From NCBI GenBank assembly GCA_022496185.1, contig WTXG01000498.1, positions 1 through 17,712 on the forward strand: a stretch of DNA of 17,712 nucleotides, read 5' to 3'. The notes beneath the pieces were generated by a model. That model was not told where the DNA came from and made no database searches. It was given only the letters and a program-made list of their open reading frames with translations. The translations under genes and the position numbers were made by a program. Within the stretch, counting starts at the first letter, position 1, and each line of letters begins with the position of its first letter. Source of the stretch: Multifurca ochricompacta. Its lineage: Eukaryota > Basidiomycota > Agaricomycetes > Russulales > Russulaceae. Positions 17,017 through 17,712 of the stretch are shown here, one piece after another.

Positions 17017-17712
17017 TCACGCTGTCAAGATGTCCAGCTCCTCCAAAGCGCTCACCACACCTGAGCGCGTGAACGTCTTGCCCTTGACGGAAGCCAAGCC
17101 CTCACCAGAATACGTCACGAGCGGCGACAACTCAATCTGGACGCCCTCCTGAACTTTCGCACCCGCCGCCGCGAGGAAGCGAGCATGCTGCGCGAGTAAA
17201 TCGCGACGGCTCGTCTCGGGATCATCCGAGCCCGTTCCAGGCGCGTTCTTCAATGGCGAAAACTCTTCCGCACGAGCCACCTCAAGCACGGCAAAGTTGG
17301 ACGTGTAAGGGAAGACGTCAAAGACGAACATCTCAAGCTTCATCCCATTCGGTTTGGTCGGTTTAACGGAAGCACCATCCGGGAGGGATACGTGTGGGAT
17401 CTTCTTGCGCGCGATGTGGAAAGCGAGATCGTCCTCGAACGCAGCGACGCCGCGCAAGAAAGCGGTCGTGTAAAAATGATTGGCGATGTTACCTGCGCGG
17501 AAGAGGAGCTCGCCCGTGGACGGATCGCGCGCCTCGGCCTGTGAGGCGGAAATCTCGGAATACTCTACCACACTGAATTTGGCCCCGCGCCGCGCGACGA
17601 CGCCGACGGCTTCGGTCGGGTAGGCCTTTGGGGACCACTTTTGCAGCGCAGTCGGCTTGCTTGCTGATGCCGTATCCGACAAAGACGGGATCGGCGACGC
17701 GGACGAGGCAGT
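17017..17712 (-). CDS. UAP1: UDP-N-acetylglucosamine pyrophosphorylase, C-terminal part, one frameshift
   Basis: The - strand frame from 17711 reads [19 protein letters not shown]. The main frame (to TGA 17017-17019) continues [51 protein letters not shown] and [20 protein letters not shown]. These are hallmark blocks of eukaryotic UAP1/Qri1, which makes UDP-GlcNAc from UTP and GlcNAc-1-phosphate in the cytosol for chitin, N-glycans and GPI anchors. About 230 of the usual 480-500 residues are present. The nucleotide-binding N-terminal part lies outside the window. The two frames join only if one base is surplus near 17622-17632 (a GG next to AAA and CCCC runs). The gene is convergent with the taxilin-like gene. 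Confidence 0.93.
   Translation of the reverse strand, partial: TASSASPIPSLSDTASASKPTALQKWSPKAYPTEAVGVVARRGAKFSVVEYSEISASQAEARDPSTGELLFRAGNIANHFYTTAFLRGVAAFEDDLAFHIARKKIPHVSLPDGASVKPTKPNGMKLEMFVFDVFPYTSNFAVLEVARAEEFSPLKNAPGTGSDDPETSRRDLLAQHARFLAAAGAKVQEGVQIELSPLVTYSGEGLASVKGKTFTRSGVVSALEELDILTA

Overview
The window looks like nuclear DNA of a basidiomycete fungus, probably an agaricomycete. Genes sit close together on both strands, are cut by many short GT-AG introns (about 48-140 nt), contain very short exons, and encode fungal-type proteins. No tRNA, rRNA, CRISPR array or bacterial-type operon was seen. All exon models below were built by eye from splice sites and reading phase.

Layout, left to right. 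(1) 1-1790: a degraded + strand copy (pseudogene) of a small Pro-rich gene. Its first intron has been filled by about 370 nt of T-rich DNA flanked by an 11-bp direct repeat. (2) 1790-2690: gene-free, with several microsatellites. (3) 2692-3737: a chalcone-isomerase-like (AIM18/AIM46 family) gene, intact except for one internal stop codon. (4) 3738-5619: a gene-poor stretch with a CGGGT/ACCCG-rich patch. (5) 5676-6915: a complete nine-exon secreted RNase T2, followed by a second CGGGT/ACCCG patch and a 14-bp-stem palindrome. (6) 7435-9090: a small repeated gene remnant and the apparently intact - strand copy of the Pro-rich gene, forming an inverted duplication with region 1. (7) 10032-13570: a complete eleven-exon BRCA2/Brh2-type recombination mediator of 988 residues on the - strand. 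(8) 13571-14385: a shared upstream region. (9) 14386-16671: a twelve-exon taxilin-like coiled-coil gene on the + strand with a SUMO-like (Rad60-SLD type) beta-grasp domain in its middle, and two single-base frameshifts after that domain. (10) 17017-17712: the C-terminal part of UDP-N-acetylglucosamine pyrophosphorylase on the - strand, running off the window, with one apparent frameshift.

The genes do not form one pathway. BRCA2 (homologous recombination), taxilin (vesicle traffic), UAP1 (UDP-GlcNAc for chitin and glycosylation), RNase T2 (secreted RNA degradation) and the CHI-like protein (mitochondrial) have separate housekeeping or secreted roles. BRCA2 and the taxilin-like gene are divergent and may share a promoter. 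The strongest novelty candidate is the taxilin/SUMO-like chimera; next are the RNase T2 lacking the usual catalytic lysine and the T-rich insertion with a target-site-like duplication. Several genes carry single-base lesions while BRCA2 and RNase T2 have none, so either local pseudogenisation or uncorrected sequencing errors must be considered.
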